A stretch of 64,000 nt of DNA from Paracoccus sp. C2R09 (GTDB lineage Bacteria > Pseudomonadota > Alphaproteobacteria > Rhodobacterales > Rhodobacteraceae): positions 124,001 through 188,000 of the forward strand of contig NZ_JAHKQB010000017.1 of the NCBI RefSeq assembly GCF_018860625.1. Reading direction: 5' to 3'. The position numbers were made by a program, and so were the translations under genes. Shown here one piece after another: positions 27,659 through 36,184 of the stretch. Each line of letters starts with the position of its first letter. Within the stretch, counting starts at the first letter, position 1. A model generated the notes under the pieces. That model was not told where the DNA came from. It was given only the letters and a program-made list of their open reading frames with translations, and did no database searches.

Positions 27659-29047
27659 TCAGGCCTTCAGCAACGCCGCCAGTTCCGCCTGCTTTTCGCG
27701 GACCAGATCAGCATCGCCATCAGCCTCGAGGTTCAGGCGCACGACCGGTTCGGTATTCGACTTGCGCAGGTTGAACCGCCAATTGCCGAAATTCAGCGAA
27801 ACGCCGTCCAGATCGTCGCGGCTTTCGGCCTTGGGTTCATAGGTCTCGATCAGGCGCGCGATGGCCGCGTCCGGGTCCTCGATGTGATAGTTCGTCTCGC
27901 CCGAGGACGGGTAGAGGCGCATCCGTTCTTCGAGCAGCTCGGCCAGGGTCTGACCCTTGCGCGACAGAAGCTCGATCATCAGCAGCCACGGGATCATCCC
28001 GCTGTCGCAGAAGTAGAAGTCGCGGAAATAATGGTGGGCCGACATCTCGCCGCCATAGACGGCGCCGACATCGCGCATCTTGCGCTTGATGAAGGCATGG
28101 CCGGTCTTGCTGACCACGGCCTCGCCGCCGGCTTCCTCGATCATGGCACGGGTGTTCATGATGACGCGGGGGTCGTGGACGATCTTTTCGCCCGGCGATT
28201 TTTCCAGGAAGGCCGCGCCCAGAAGGCCCACGATATATTCGCCGGGGATGAAGCGACCGTTCTCGTCGAAGAAGAAGCAGCGGTCGAAATCGCCGTCCCA
28301 TGCGACGCCCAGATCGGCATTCTCGGATTTCACCATCTCGACGGTGGGGGGCTGGTTCTCGGGCAGCAGCGGGTTCGGGATGCCGTTCGGGAAGCTGCTG
28401 TCCACATTGTGGTGCATGCGCACGAAGGTCAGGGGCGCGCCGCGACGCTCCAGTTCCTCGGCGATGGCGTCGAAGGTCGGGCCGGCGGTGCCGTTGCCCG
28501 CGTTCACAACGATCTTCATCGGCTTGAGTGCCGCGATGTCGACGAAATCGGCCATGCGCTTGGCATATTCGGCGCGGGCATCGCTGAAATCGGTGACGCT
28601 GCCCTTGGTGGCCGGGGCGAATTCGCCGCCCGTCGCCAACTCCACGATCGGCGGAAGCTCGGTCGCGGGGTCCAGGGGCGCCGAACCGCGGCCCACGATC
28701 TTCATGCCGTTATAGTTGATGGGGTTGTGCGAGGCCGTCACCTCGATCCCGCCATCGGTGTCGTGGAAGCCGGTGTGGAAATAGACCTCCTCGGTGCCGG
28801 CAAGGCCCAGGTCCAGCACGTCCGCGCCGCCATCGGTCAGCCCCTCGATCAGGGCCTTCGCCAGTTCGGGCGAGGTTTCGCGGCTGTCGCGACCCACGAC
28901 CACCCGCTTGGCATCGCGGGCCTGCGCAAAGGCGCGGCCGATGCGGTAGGCCACGTCGGGATCCAGATTCTTGCCCAGTTCACCGCGTACGTCATAGGCC
29001 TTGAAGCAGGTGATCTCGCGCCTGCCCAGCTGATCCCGTCCGTCCAT
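27659..29047 (-). CDS. manB: Phosphomannomutase/phosphoglucomutase
   Basis: A 462-residue alpha-D-phosphohexomutase. Landmarks are CFKAYDVRGELG at the N-terminus, the phosphoserine loop TASHNPINYNG, the metal loop DGDFDRCFF, the sugar-binding GEMSAHHYF, and the C-terminal phosphate-binding RKSNTEPVVRL. It interconverts mannose-6-P and mannose-1-P and often glucose-6-P and glucose-1-P, supplying GDP-mannose or UDP-glucose pathways. The GEMSA variant is the one tied to dual specificity. The start at 29047 follows GGAGGACAGG. Placed next to the glycan block, convergent with it. Confidence 0.9.
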   Translation of the reverse strand: MDGRDQLGRREITCFKAYDVRGELGKNLDPDVAYRIGRAFAQARDAKRVVVGRDSRETSPELAKALIEGLTDGGADVLDLGLAGTEEVYFHTGFHDTDGGIEVTASHNPINYNGMKIVGRGSAPLDPATELPPIVELATGGEFAPATKGSVTDFSDARAEYAKRMADFVDIAALKPMKIVVNAGNGTAGPTFDAIAEELERRGAPLTFVRMHHNVDSSFPNGIPNPLLPENQPPTVEMVKSENADLGVAWDGDFDRCFFFDENGRFIPGEYIVGLLGAAFLEKSPGEKIVHDPRVIMNTRAMIEEAGGEAVVSKTGHAFIKRKMRDVGAVYGGEMSAHHYFRDFYFCDSGMIPWLLMIELLSRKGQTLAELLEERMRLYPSSGETNYHIEDPDAAIARLIETYEPKAESRDDLDGVSLNFGNWRFNLRKSNTEPVVRLNLEADGDADLVREKQAELAALLKA

Positions 29048-29195
29048 CCTGTCCTCCGATAGATATCTTGTTTTTGCGCTAACAGGTTCCTGAATGCCTT
29101 CAAGCCCGCAAGCCCCGAATGCGCAAGCGCGCCGGTGTCGCTCAATGCGCGACGCGCCCATATCGTTGCAGGATTTTCTGCCACGGCGTCAATAA

Positions 29196-29210
29196 TTAAC
29201 CGGAGATTAA
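29196..29210. promoter_or_regulatory. Candidate CtrA box
   Basis: TTAA-N7-TTAA (bases 29196-29199 and 29207-29210) matches the core of the CtrA consensus TTAA-N7-TTAAC; the final C is absent on either strand. It lies in the 209-base gap between the divergent phosphomutase gene and arfB, 47 bases before arfB. Such AT-rich half-sites are uncommon in GC-rich DNA, but one match is weak evidence. Confidence 0.35.
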
Positions 29211-29256
29211 GCGGATTGACGTTTGATCGCGGTAGGGATCACCATAAATACTCGTC

Positions 29257-29679
29257 ATGCTATATGTCACCGAAACCATCTCGATCGAGGAATGGGAACT
29301 GTCGGAACAGTTCACCCGGGCCCAGGGGCCCGGCGGTCAGAACGTGAACAAGGTCGAAACCGCGGTCGAGCTGCGCTTCGAGGCCGCACGGTCCCCGAAC
29401 CTGCCCGATCCGATCAAGCGGCGTCTGGAACGGCTGGCCGGACGACGCTGGACCCAGGACGGTGCGGTGATCATTCTTGCGCAGGAAACGCGCAGCCAGG
29501 CCCGCAACCGAGAGCTTGCGCGCGAACGCCTGGCGGAACTGATCCGCAAGGCAAGCGTTGCGCCAAAGCGCAGGGTCGCCACAAGACCCACCCTCGGCAG
29601 CAAGAAACGTCGGCTCAAGGCCAAGACGATCCGGGGCGAAGTCAAGGCGCTCCGAGGCAGAGTGGACGGTCGGGAATGA
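29257..29679 (+). CDS. arfB: Alternative ribosome-rescue factor ArfB (YaeJ-type peptidyl-tRNA hydrolase)
   Basis: A 140-residue class I release factor-like protein with the catalytic GGQ at residues 26-28 (RAQGPGGQNVNKVET). It lacks the codon-reading domains of RF1/RF2. The long basic C-terminal tail (KKRRLKAKTIRGEVKALRGR) enters the empty mRNA channel of stalled ribosomes. It frees ribosomes stuck at mRNA ends, backing up tmRNA. First gene of a three-gene ATGA-coupled run with a NUDIX hydrolase and a phosphate carrier. No strong ribosome site precedes the ATG. Confidence 0.93.
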   Translation: MLYVTETISIEEWELSEQFTRAQGPGGQNVNKVETAVELRFEAARSPNLPDPIKRRLERLAGRRWTQDGAVIILAQETRSQARNRELARERLAELIRKASVAPKRRVATRPTLGSKKRRLKAKTIRGEVKALRGRVDGRE

Positions 29680-30143
29680 AGGTTTTCAGAAGCTTATTGG
29701 CGTTGATCATGGGTCGCAGGCCCGCGGCCATGCAGGTTGCCGCGATCTGTCGCGACGACACGAGCGGGCGCGTGATGCTGATCACCAGCCGCGGGACCGG
29801 CCGTTGGGTCATTCCCAAGGGCTGGCCCATGGCGGGGCGGACATTGGCGGGCGCGGCCGCGCAAGAGGCGTGGGAAGAAGCCGGATTGTGCGGCCGCGTC
29901 GACGAGGTCGAGATCGGACGCTTCACCTATGACAAGGTCCAGGATCAGGGCTATGCCATTCCCGTCCAGGTCCGTGTCTTCATGATGCATGTGGCCTCCG
30001 TGGCCGAAACCTTCCCCGAGGTCGATCAGCGCGAACGTCACTGGTTCACCCCGACCGAGGCTGCGGGCCTCGTGGCCGAGCCTGGGCTGTCGCGCATCCT
30101 GACCTCGCTCAAGGGCCCCGCGTCCGTTCTTGCGGCCGAATGA
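29676..30143 (+). CDS. NUDIX hydrolase
   Basis: The 155-residue protein carries a NUDIX box, GWPMAGRTLAGAAAQEAWEE, with the REx2EE core replaced in part (AAQEAWEEAG, where the usual Arg is Gln). The sequence before it (RWVIPKGW) is typical of the DIPP/ADP-sugar type hydrolases. The substrate could be diphosphoinositol- or dinucleoside-like polyphosphates. The neighbouring phosphate carrier hints at phosphate metabolism but proves nothing. Start and stop overlap neighbours by four bases on both sides. Confidence 0.88.
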   Translation: MKVFRSLLALIMGRRPAAMQVAAICRDDTSGRVMLITSRGTGRWVIPKGWPMAGRTLAGAAAQEAWEEAGLCGRVDEVEIGRFTYDKVQDQGYAIPVQVRVFMMHVASVAETFPEVDQRERHWFTPTEAAGLVAEPGLSRILTSLKGPASVLAAE

Positions 30144-31573
30144 GCACGCGCGGCAGTTTCCACACCCTCGACAAGGATCTTCGCAGCATCTCGAATGCCG
30201 AGGTCGCCCAGCAGCATGCCTTTCAACCCGTCTGGCGGCTTGGACTGGGGGTGCTGATCTTGGTGGTCGGGGTGATCGTGATCATGCATGCGGCAGGTGC
30301 GTCGCGCGGGACCGTGTCCATCGGTGCGGGGCTGATCGTCGCGGGCTGGCTGGGTGTCGCGATCGGGTCGAACGATGTCGCCAATTCGCTGGGGCCTGCC
30401 GTCGGCGCGGGCGCGATCCGCGTGCTGCCCGGGCTGCTTCTGGCGGCAGGTGCAGGGATCGCGGGGGCGGTCCTTGCGGGCGGTGCGGTGACCGAGCGGC
30501 TTGCTGCCGGGATCTACGATCCCTCCGCGCTGGTCGAGGGCGCGCGCGGTCAGCTTGTCATGGTATCGGCCCTGATCGCAGCGGCCAGCTGGATCACCCT
30601 GGCCAGCGGCATCGGCCTGCCGGTCAGCACCTCGCATTCCATCGTGGGCGGCATTGCGGGCGGTTCGGCGGCGGCGGCGGGCCTGTCGGGGGTCGCATGG
30701 CCGATGCTGGGCGCGATCACGCTGGTCTGGATGCTGACCCCGGTTCTTGCGGGGCTTCTGGCGGGTCTGCTGCTGGTTGCCATGCGCCGCCATGTCGTCG
30801 ACGTGGCCGACCGGGCGCGGGCGGCGCGCAGGGTCGTCCCCGCGATGGTCGGACTGATGAGCGCGCTTTTCGCGGCCTTCGTCACGCGGCTTGCCTGGCA
30901 GGGCGACGCCCTGGTCCCGGTCGAAATCGCGGCGGCAACGATCACGGGCGCCGTGGCCTTCGCCCTGACCCGTCGCAGCGTCCGCGCCGAGATCCGTCGC
31001 AATCCCGACAAGCCCAGCGTGAAGCGTCTGCTGCGTCCCGCGCTGGTTCTGGCCGTCGCGATCATGGCCTTCGCGCATGGGGCGAACGATGTGGGCAATA
31101 TCGCAGGGCCCTTGTCGGTCATCACCGCCTCCAGCGGCTTCGGCATCGGTGCCACGCCGATGGCGGTGCTTCTGGGCGGGGGTTTGGCCATCGCGACCGG
31201 GACGCTTCTGTTCGGGCGCAGGCTGGTGACGCTGGTCGGCAGCGGCATCACGCGCCTGAACGCGGGGCGGGCCTTCTGCGTGTCGCTGGCGACGGCGCTG
31301 ACGGTGCTGACGGCTGCCAGCCTCGGTTTGCCGGTCTCGACGACCCATGTCGCGGTGGGGGGCATCTTCGGTGTGGGCTTTGCCCGCGAATGGGTGGATC
31401 GTCGCCGCAGTCGCAAGCGCGAGGCTCTGCCCGAGGAGGAGATCCGCCGCCGCATCCTGATCCGTCGCAGCCATGTGGCGACGATCACCGTGGCATGGCT
31501 GGTGACCGTTCCGGTCACCGCCGCGATCTCGGCGCTGGTCAGTTCGCTGCTGCTGTTCGGGATCGGGTCCTAG
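30140..31573 (+). CDS. pit: Inorganic phosphate transporter, PiT family
   Basis: A 477-residue inner-membrane carrier with about ten to twelve helices. Two PiT signature repeats are present: AIGSNDVANSLGPAVGAGAI in the N-terminal half and AFAHGANDVGNIAGPLSVI in the C-terminal half, the inverted-topology duplication of the family. It takes up phosphate, usually as a metal-phosphate complex, driven by the proton gradient. It ends in TAG within the first unit of a 17-base tandem duplication; pncB converges from the other side. Confidence 0.92.
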   Translation: MSTRGSFHTLDKDLRSISNAEVAQQHAFQPVWRLGLGVLILVVGVIVIMHAAGASRGTVSIGAGLIVAGWLGVAIGSNDVANSLGPAVGAGAIRVLPGLLLAAGAGIAGAVLAGGAVTERLAAGIYDPSALVEGARGQLVMVSALIAAASWITLASGIGLPVSTSHSIVGGIAGGSAAAAGLSGVAWPMLGAITLVWMLTPVLAGLLAGLLLVAMRRHVVDVADRARAARRVVPAMVGLMSALFAAFVTRLAWQGDALVPVEIAAATITGAVAFALTRRSVRAEIRRNPDKPSVKRLLRPALVLAVAIMAFAHGANDVGNIAGPLSVITASSGFGIGATPMAVLLGGGLAIATGTLLFGRRLVTLVGSGITRLNAGRAFCVSLATALTVLTAASLGLPVSTTHVAVGGIFGVGFAREWVDRRRSRKREALPEEEIRRRILIRRSHVATITVAWLVTVPVTAAISALVSSLLLFGIGS

Positions 31574-31595
31574 ACCACATCGGGTCCTAGACGAC
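31562..31595. repeat. 17-base tandem duplication at converging stop codons
   Basis: Two adjacent 17-base units (31562-31578 and 31579-31595) differ at one position. Each contains CTAG. The pit stop uses the first unit (TAG 31571-31573) and the pncB stop uses the second (CTA 31587-31589 read on the minus strand). Confidence 0.9.
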
Positions 31596-32879
31596 GGGGG
31601 CGACGGCCACCTGTTCGCCGGTCCCGAAGACCCGGCGATAGCGGGCGATCTCGGATGCGGGGCCGGTGGCCTTGGCGGGGTTGTCCGACAGCTTGACCGT
31701 GGGACGGCCATTCGCGGCAACCGCCTTGCAGACCAGGCTGAAGGGCGCCAGCCCGTCGCCCGGGACCAGCCCGCGGAAATCGTTGGTCAGCAGCGTGCCC
31801 CAGCCGAAGCTGACCTTCACCCGCCCGTGGAACTGCCGGTAGAGCGTCTCGATCTTGTCCACGTCCAACCCGTCCGAGAAGATGATCAGCTTCTTCGTCG
31901 GATCCTCTCCGCGTTCCTTCCACCAGCGGATCGCGTTTTCCGCACCGGTGGCCGGGTCGCCGCTGTCGATGCGGATGCCGGTCCAGCCCGCCAGCCAGTC
32001 GGGCGCGCCTTCCAGGAAGGCGGGCGTGCCATAGGTGTCGGGCAGGATCATGCGCAGATTGCCCTCGTGCTCCTCGTGCCAGTCGGCCAGCACGTCATAG
32101 GGTGCGCGGCGCAGGGCGGCGTCATCCTCGGCCAGGGCGGCATAGACCATGGGCAGTTCATGCGCATTGGTGCCGATCGCCTCGATGTCGCGGCGCATGG
32201 CCACGAGGCAGTTCGACGTGCCGACGAAACGTTCGCCCAATCCCTCGATCATGGCCTGCACGGCCCAGTCCTGCCACAGGAAGCTGTGGCGCCGCCGCGT
32301 GCCGAAATCGGCGATGCGCAGGTCGGGCAGGTCGCGCAGGCGTTCCAGCTTTTCCCACAGGCGCGTCATCGCGCGGGCATAGAGGACCTGCAGCTCGAAC
32401 CGGCCCATGTCCTTCAGGACCGCCCGCGACCGCAGCTCCATCAGGACGGCCAGGGCGGGGATCTCCCACAGCATGACCTCGGGCCAGCTGCCCTCGAAGG
32501 TCAGCTCGTACTGACCGTCGCGCCGTTCCAGGTGATAGGGCGGCAGGCGCAGCCCCTCCAGGAACTCCATGAAGTCGGGGCGGAACATCTGCCGCTTGCC
32601 ATAGAAGGTGTTGCCGCGCAGCCATGTGCTCTCGCCGCGGGTCAGCGACAGGCTGCGGACGTGGTCCAGCTGTTCGCGCAGCTCGCCCTCGTCCACCAGC
32701 TCGGCCAGCTTGATCTCGGTGGACCGGTTGATCAGGCTGAAGGTCACCTGCGTGTCGGCGCGGTTGCGGAAGACCGACTGGCACATCAGCAGCTTGTAGA
32801 AATCGGTATCGATCAGCGACCGGACGATCGGGTCGATCTTCCATTTGTGGTTATGGACCCGTGTGGCGATATCGACCAT
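31587..32879 (-). CDS. pncB: Nicotinate phosphoribosyltransferase
   Basis: PncB joins nicotinate and PRPP to give nicotinate mononucleotide, the rate-setting step of the Preiss-Handler NAD salvage route. The 430-residue protein has the N-terminal DTDFYKLLMCQSVF block, FGTRRRHSF with the substrate-contacting arginine, GTSN (phosphoribosyl contact) and the FSDGLDVDKIETLY block. ATG at 32879 has AGAGGAAG seven bases upstream; a TTG six codons earlier is less likely. It is cotranscribed with pncA, 60 bases upstream. Confidence 0.95.
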   Translation of the reverse strand: MVDIATRVHNHKWKIDPIVRSLIDTDFYKLLMCQSVFRNRADTQVTFSLINRSTEIKLAELVDEGELREQLDHVRSLSLTRGESTWLRGNTFYGKRQMFRPDFMEFLEGLRLPPYHLERRDGQYELTFEGSWPEVMLWEIPALAVLMELRSRAVLKDMGRFELQVLYARAMTRLWEKLERLRDLPDLRIADFGTRRRHSFLWQDWAVQAMIEGLGERFVGTSNCLVAMRRDIEAIGTNAHELPMVYAALAEDDAALRRAPYDVLADWHEEHEGNLRMILPDTYGTPAFLEGAPDWLAGWTGIRIDSGDPATGAENAIRWWKERGEDPTKKLIIFSDGLDVDKIETLYRQFHGRVKVSFGWGTLLTNDFRGLVPGDGLAPFSLVCKAVAANGRPTVKLSDNPAKATGPASEIARYRRVFGTGEQVAVAPVV

Positions 32880-32939
32880 GTCGTCTTCCTCTGGCAAACT
32901 GCCCTTAGGTGCCTGCCGCCGGGCAGGGTTGCAAGTGCG

Positions 32940-33536
32940 TCAGTCGAGCGCGACGCCCGCCTTGCGCATCGCGTCACGTGCGGCCGCCAGGCTGCCATCC
33001 AGATCGATGGCCCGGCAGGCGTTCTCGATCACGCGGGCATGGAACCCCAGGCGGGCCGCGTCCATCGCGCTCCAGGCGACGCAGAAATCATGCGCAAGGC
33101 CCACGAAGGCCAGCTTCGAGATGCCGCGTTCGCGCAGATATCCCGCAAGGCCGGTCGGCGTCTCGTGATCATTCTCGAAGAAGGCGGAATAGCTGTCGAT
33201 CCCGCTGCGGAACCCCTTGCGGATCACCAGATCGGCGCGATCCACATGCAGGTCGGGGTGAAAGGCCGCGCCATCCGTGCCGATGACGCAATGCGCGGGC
33301 CAGAGAACCTGCGGGCCATAGGGCATGTCCACGGTTCCGAAGGGCTGCGCGCCGGGATGATTGCCCGCGAAGCTGGAGTGATCCGCGGGATGCCAGTCCT
33401 GCGTCAGGACCACCGTTTCGAAATCGCCCATCATCGCGTTGATCGGTCCGACCACGGCATCGCCATCGGTGACGGCCAGCGCACCGCCGGGGCAGAAATC
33501 CTTCTGGACGTCGATCACGATCAGGGCTTCGGTCAT
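32940..33536 (-). CDS. pncA: Nicotinamidase
   Basis: PncA hydrolyses nicotinamide to nicotinate, feeding PncB downstream. The 198-residue cysteine hydrolase has the catalytic Asp in LIVIDVQKDFCPGG (Asp9), the metal-binding DWHPADHSSF, the catalytic Lys in VIRKGF and the nucleophile Cys in LAHDFCVAWSAMDA. The cis-peptide-forming region before it is intact. The ATG at 33536 gives the family length; an upstream extension has no ribosome site. Divergent from the DASS carrier gene. Confidence 0.95.
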   Translation of the reverse strand: MTEALIVIDVQKDFCPGGALAVTDGDAVVGPINAMMGDFETVVLTQDWHPADHSSFAGNHPGAQPFGTVDMPYGPQVLWPAHCVIGTDGAAFHPDLHVDRADLVIRKGFRSGIDSYSAFFENDHETPTGLAGYLRERGISKLAFVGLAHDFCVAWSAMDAARLGFHARVIENACRAIDLDGSLAAARDAMRKAGVALD

Positions 33537-33663
33537 GGCGGGCCTCTTGCGGAATGGTCCGGCCAGTAAGACGTCGCGCCCCGGAAGGGTCAAGTCCGCA
33601 AGATTCCGGGTGCAGGATGCGACCCGATGCAGTATCTGCAACGCGCTAACGGAGGAGTGTCCC

Positions 33664-35259
33664 ATGGGCATCAAGGATGAATTGCACCAACCCGTCGGTT
33701 ACGACGAAAACGAGGTGCCGGTCCGTCCGGCCGCAATGACCTGGGGTCTGCGCGGTCTGGGCCTGGGGCTGGCGCTGCTGGTCTGGCTGCTTCTGGGCGG
33801 TCAGGAGGGGCTGTCCGCGGACGCCCGCATCGTCGCCGCCATCGGCACGCTGATGGCCGTCTGGTGGATGACCGAGGCGATCCCGCTTTCGGCCACCGCG
33901 CTGCTGCCGATCGTGCTGATCCCGGCGATGACCGAAACCACCGTGGGGCAGGCGACCGCGCCCTATGCCAGCTCGATCGTGTTCCTGTTCCTGGGCGGGT
34001 TCCTGATCGCCATCGCGATGGAGAAATGGCACCTGCACACCCGCATCGCGCTGATGACGCTGAACAAGGTGGGGGTCGCGCCCACGCGGATCGTGCTGGG
34101 CATGATGCTGGCGACCGGCTTTCTGTCGATGTGGGTGTCCAACACCGCCACCACGCTGATGATGCTGCCCATCGGCATGTCGGTCCTGTCACTGGTGATC
34201 GAACGCGGGTCGAACCAGGCCGGCGCCGATGCCGAGGCCGCCCTGCGTGACGGCCAGACGATCAGCCAGACCGTCGATGATCCGAACATCCGCGCCTTCG
34301 GCGTCTGCCTGGTCCTGTCGATCGCATGGGCCGCATCGATGGGCGGTCTGGGCACGCTGCTGGGTAGCCCGCCAAACGCCATCGTCGCAGGCTATGCCAG
34401 CGACCAGCTGGGCCGCGATATCGGCTTCCTGCAATGGATGATCCTGGGCACGCCTGCCGCGCTGATCTTCATCCTGATCGCCTGGGTGCTGATGACCAAG
34501 GTCCTCTATCGCTTCGATCTGCCGGAAATTCCGGGCGGGCGCCAGATGATCGAGGAACAGCTCCACGGGCTCGGGCGGCTGTCCAAGGGCGAACGGATGG
34601 TCCTGTGCGTGTTCCTGGGCGCGGCCTTCCTGTGGGTCGTGCCGGGGCTTCTGGCATCCTTCCCGGCCATCGGGGCCGCCGCGCCCTGGCTGGACGCGCT
34701 GGACGACACGGCCATCGCCATCGGTGCGGGCCTCGTGATGTTCCTGCTGCCGGGCGACCGGCAGGGCAACATGGTGCTGGAATGGAAGGACGCCGAAACC
34801 GGGCTGCCCTGGGGCGTGCTGCTGCTGTTCGGCGGCGGTCTCAGCCTGGCATCGGCGGTCGCGGCCTCGGGGCTGGACGTGTGGTTCGGCGAACAGGTCA
34901 CGGGCCTGGGCGCGTTGCCGACGGTGCTGCTGGTCGGCGCGGTGGTCACGATCATCCTGTTCCTGACCGAGGTGACGTCGAACACGGCCACCGCCGCGAC
35001 CTTCATCCCGATCCTGGGCGGTGTCGCCCTGGGCATCGGTGCGGATGCGATGACCCTGCTGATCCCGGCCGCGCTGGCCGCAACCTGCGCCTTCATGCTG
35101 CCGGTCGGCACGCCGCCCAATGCCATCGTCTTCGGCACGGGCACCGTCACCATCGGGCAGATGGCGCGCGGCGGCATCGTGCTGAACATCGTGGGCATCC
35201 TGCTGATCACCGGCCTGACCTGGCTTCTGGGCGGGCTGGCACTGGGCCTGCAGTTCTGA
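33664..35259 (+). CDS. DASS (SLC13) family sodium:anion symporter
   Basis: A 531-residue carrier with about eleven to twelve membrane segments. Both signature Ser-Asn-Thr motifs are present: MWVSNTATTLMMLPIG in the first half and EVTSNTATAATFIPIL in the second, each at the tip of a re-entrant hairpin. A conserved GSPPNAIVAGY and VGTPPNAIVFGTG complete the Na/substrate site. Members import dicarboxylates, citrate or sulfate with sodium; di- or tricarboxylates fit the nearby malic enzyme gene, but sulfate would suit the sulfated-glycan idea. GGAGGAGTGTCCC precedes the start. Confidence 0.9.
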   Translation: MGIKDELHQPVGYDENEVPVRPAAMTWGLRGLGLGLALLVWLLLGGQEGLSADARIVAAIGTLMAVWWMTEAIPLSATALLPIVLIPAMTETTVGQATAPYASSIVFLFLGGFLIAIAMEKWHLHTRIALMTLNKVGVAPTRIVLGMMLATGFLSMWVSNTATTLMMLPIGMSVLSLVIERGSNQAGADAEAALRDGQTISQTVDDPNIRAFGVCLVLSIAWAASMGGLGTLLGSPPNAIVAGYASDQLGRDIGFLQWMILGTPAALIFILIAWVLMTKVLYRFDLPEIPGGRQMIEEQLHGLGRLSKGERMVLCVFLGAAFLWVVPGLLASFPAIGAAAPWLDALDDTAIAIGAGLVMFLLPGDRQGNMVLEWKDAETGLPWGVLLLFGGGLSLASAVAASGLDVWFGEQVTGLGALPTVLLVGAVVTIILFLTEVTSNTATAATFIPILGGVALGIGADAMTLLIPAALAATCAFMLPVGTPPNAIVFGTGTVTIGQMARGGIVLNIVGILLITGLTWLLGGLALGLQF

Positions 35260-35302
35260 GAACGCTTGCACGAAGGGGCGGGGGCCGCTATGGCCCCTGC
35301 CC

Positions 35303-36184
35303 ATGCTGACAGTCGCCGCACTCTATCATTTCGCCCGTCTTTCCGACCCGGCCGCGATGCGCGGCCCGCTTCTGGACCTGTGCCTGGCGCAGGGCCTGTG
35401 CGGTACGCTGCTGCTGGCACCCGAGGGGGTGAACGGCACGATCGCCGGTCCGCGGGACGGGATCGAGGCGGTGATCGCCCATCTGCGGTCCTGGCCCGGC
35501 TTCGATGGCCTCGAATGGAAGGCCAGCCACGCCGACCAGCCGCCCTTCGCCCGCATGAAGGTCCGCCTGAAGCAGGAGATCGTGACCATGGGGCAGCCCG
35601 ACGTGGACCCCACGGCATCGGTCGGCCGCTATGTCGCGCCGCGCGACTGGAACGCCCTGATCTCCGCCCCCGATGTCGCGGTCATCGACACCCGCAACGA
35701 TTACGAGGTCGCCATCGGCACGTTCGAAGGCGCGGTCGATCCGGGCACGGCCAGCTTCCGCGACTTTCCCGCCTGGTGGGCCGAGAACGCCCACCGCTTC
35801 GAAGGCAAGCGCATCGCGATGTTCTGCACCGGCGGCATCCGCTGCGAGAAATCGACGAACTTCCTGATGTCGCAGGGCGTGGATCAGGTCCACCACCTGC
35901 AGGGCGGCATCCTGAAATACCTCGAGGAGATCCCCGAGGCCGACAGCAAATGGCAGGGCGAATGCTTCGTCTTCGACCAGCGCGTCAGCCTGAAGCACGG
36001 GCTGGAACAGGGCAGCCACGGCATGTGCCATGCCTGCCGGCGGCCGATCTCGGACGCGGACCGCGCGCATCCGGCCTTCGAGCCTGGCGTCAGCTGCCCG
36101 CATTGCGCGGATGAATATTCCGATGCCGACCGCGAGAGGTTCCGCGACCGGCAACGTCAGTTCGAACGCGAGGGGCGGGCCTAG
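35303..36184 (+). CDS. trhO: tRNA uridine-34 hydroxylase TrhO (rhodanese-like)
   Basis: The 293-residue protein has an N-terminal ferredoxin-like region (LAPEGVNGTIAG) followed by a rhodanese domain with the active-site loop FCTGGIRCEKSTNFL. The C-terminus carries CHACRRP and CPHCADEY Cys pairs, likely a zinc site. The family (YceA/TrhO) oxygenates U34 of certain tRNAs to 5-hydroxyuridine, using prephenate-independent chemistry. Length is slightly under the E. coli protein. It converges on maeB and shares a CTAG stop at 36181-36184. Confidence 0.9.
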   Translation: MLTVAALYHFARLSDPAAMRGPLLDLCLAQGLCGTLLLAPEGVNGTIAGPRDGIEAVIAHLRSWPGFDGLEWKASHADQPPFARMKVRLKQEIVTMGQPDVDPTASVGRYVAPRDWNALISAPDVAVIDTRNDYEVAIGTFEGAVDPGTASFRDFPAWWAENAHRFEGKRIAMFCTGGIRCEKSTNFLMSQGVDQVHHLQGGILKYLEEIPEADSKWQGECFVFDQRVSLKHGLEQGSHGMCHACRRPISDADRAHPAFEPGVSCPHCADEYSDADRERFRDRQRQFEREGRA

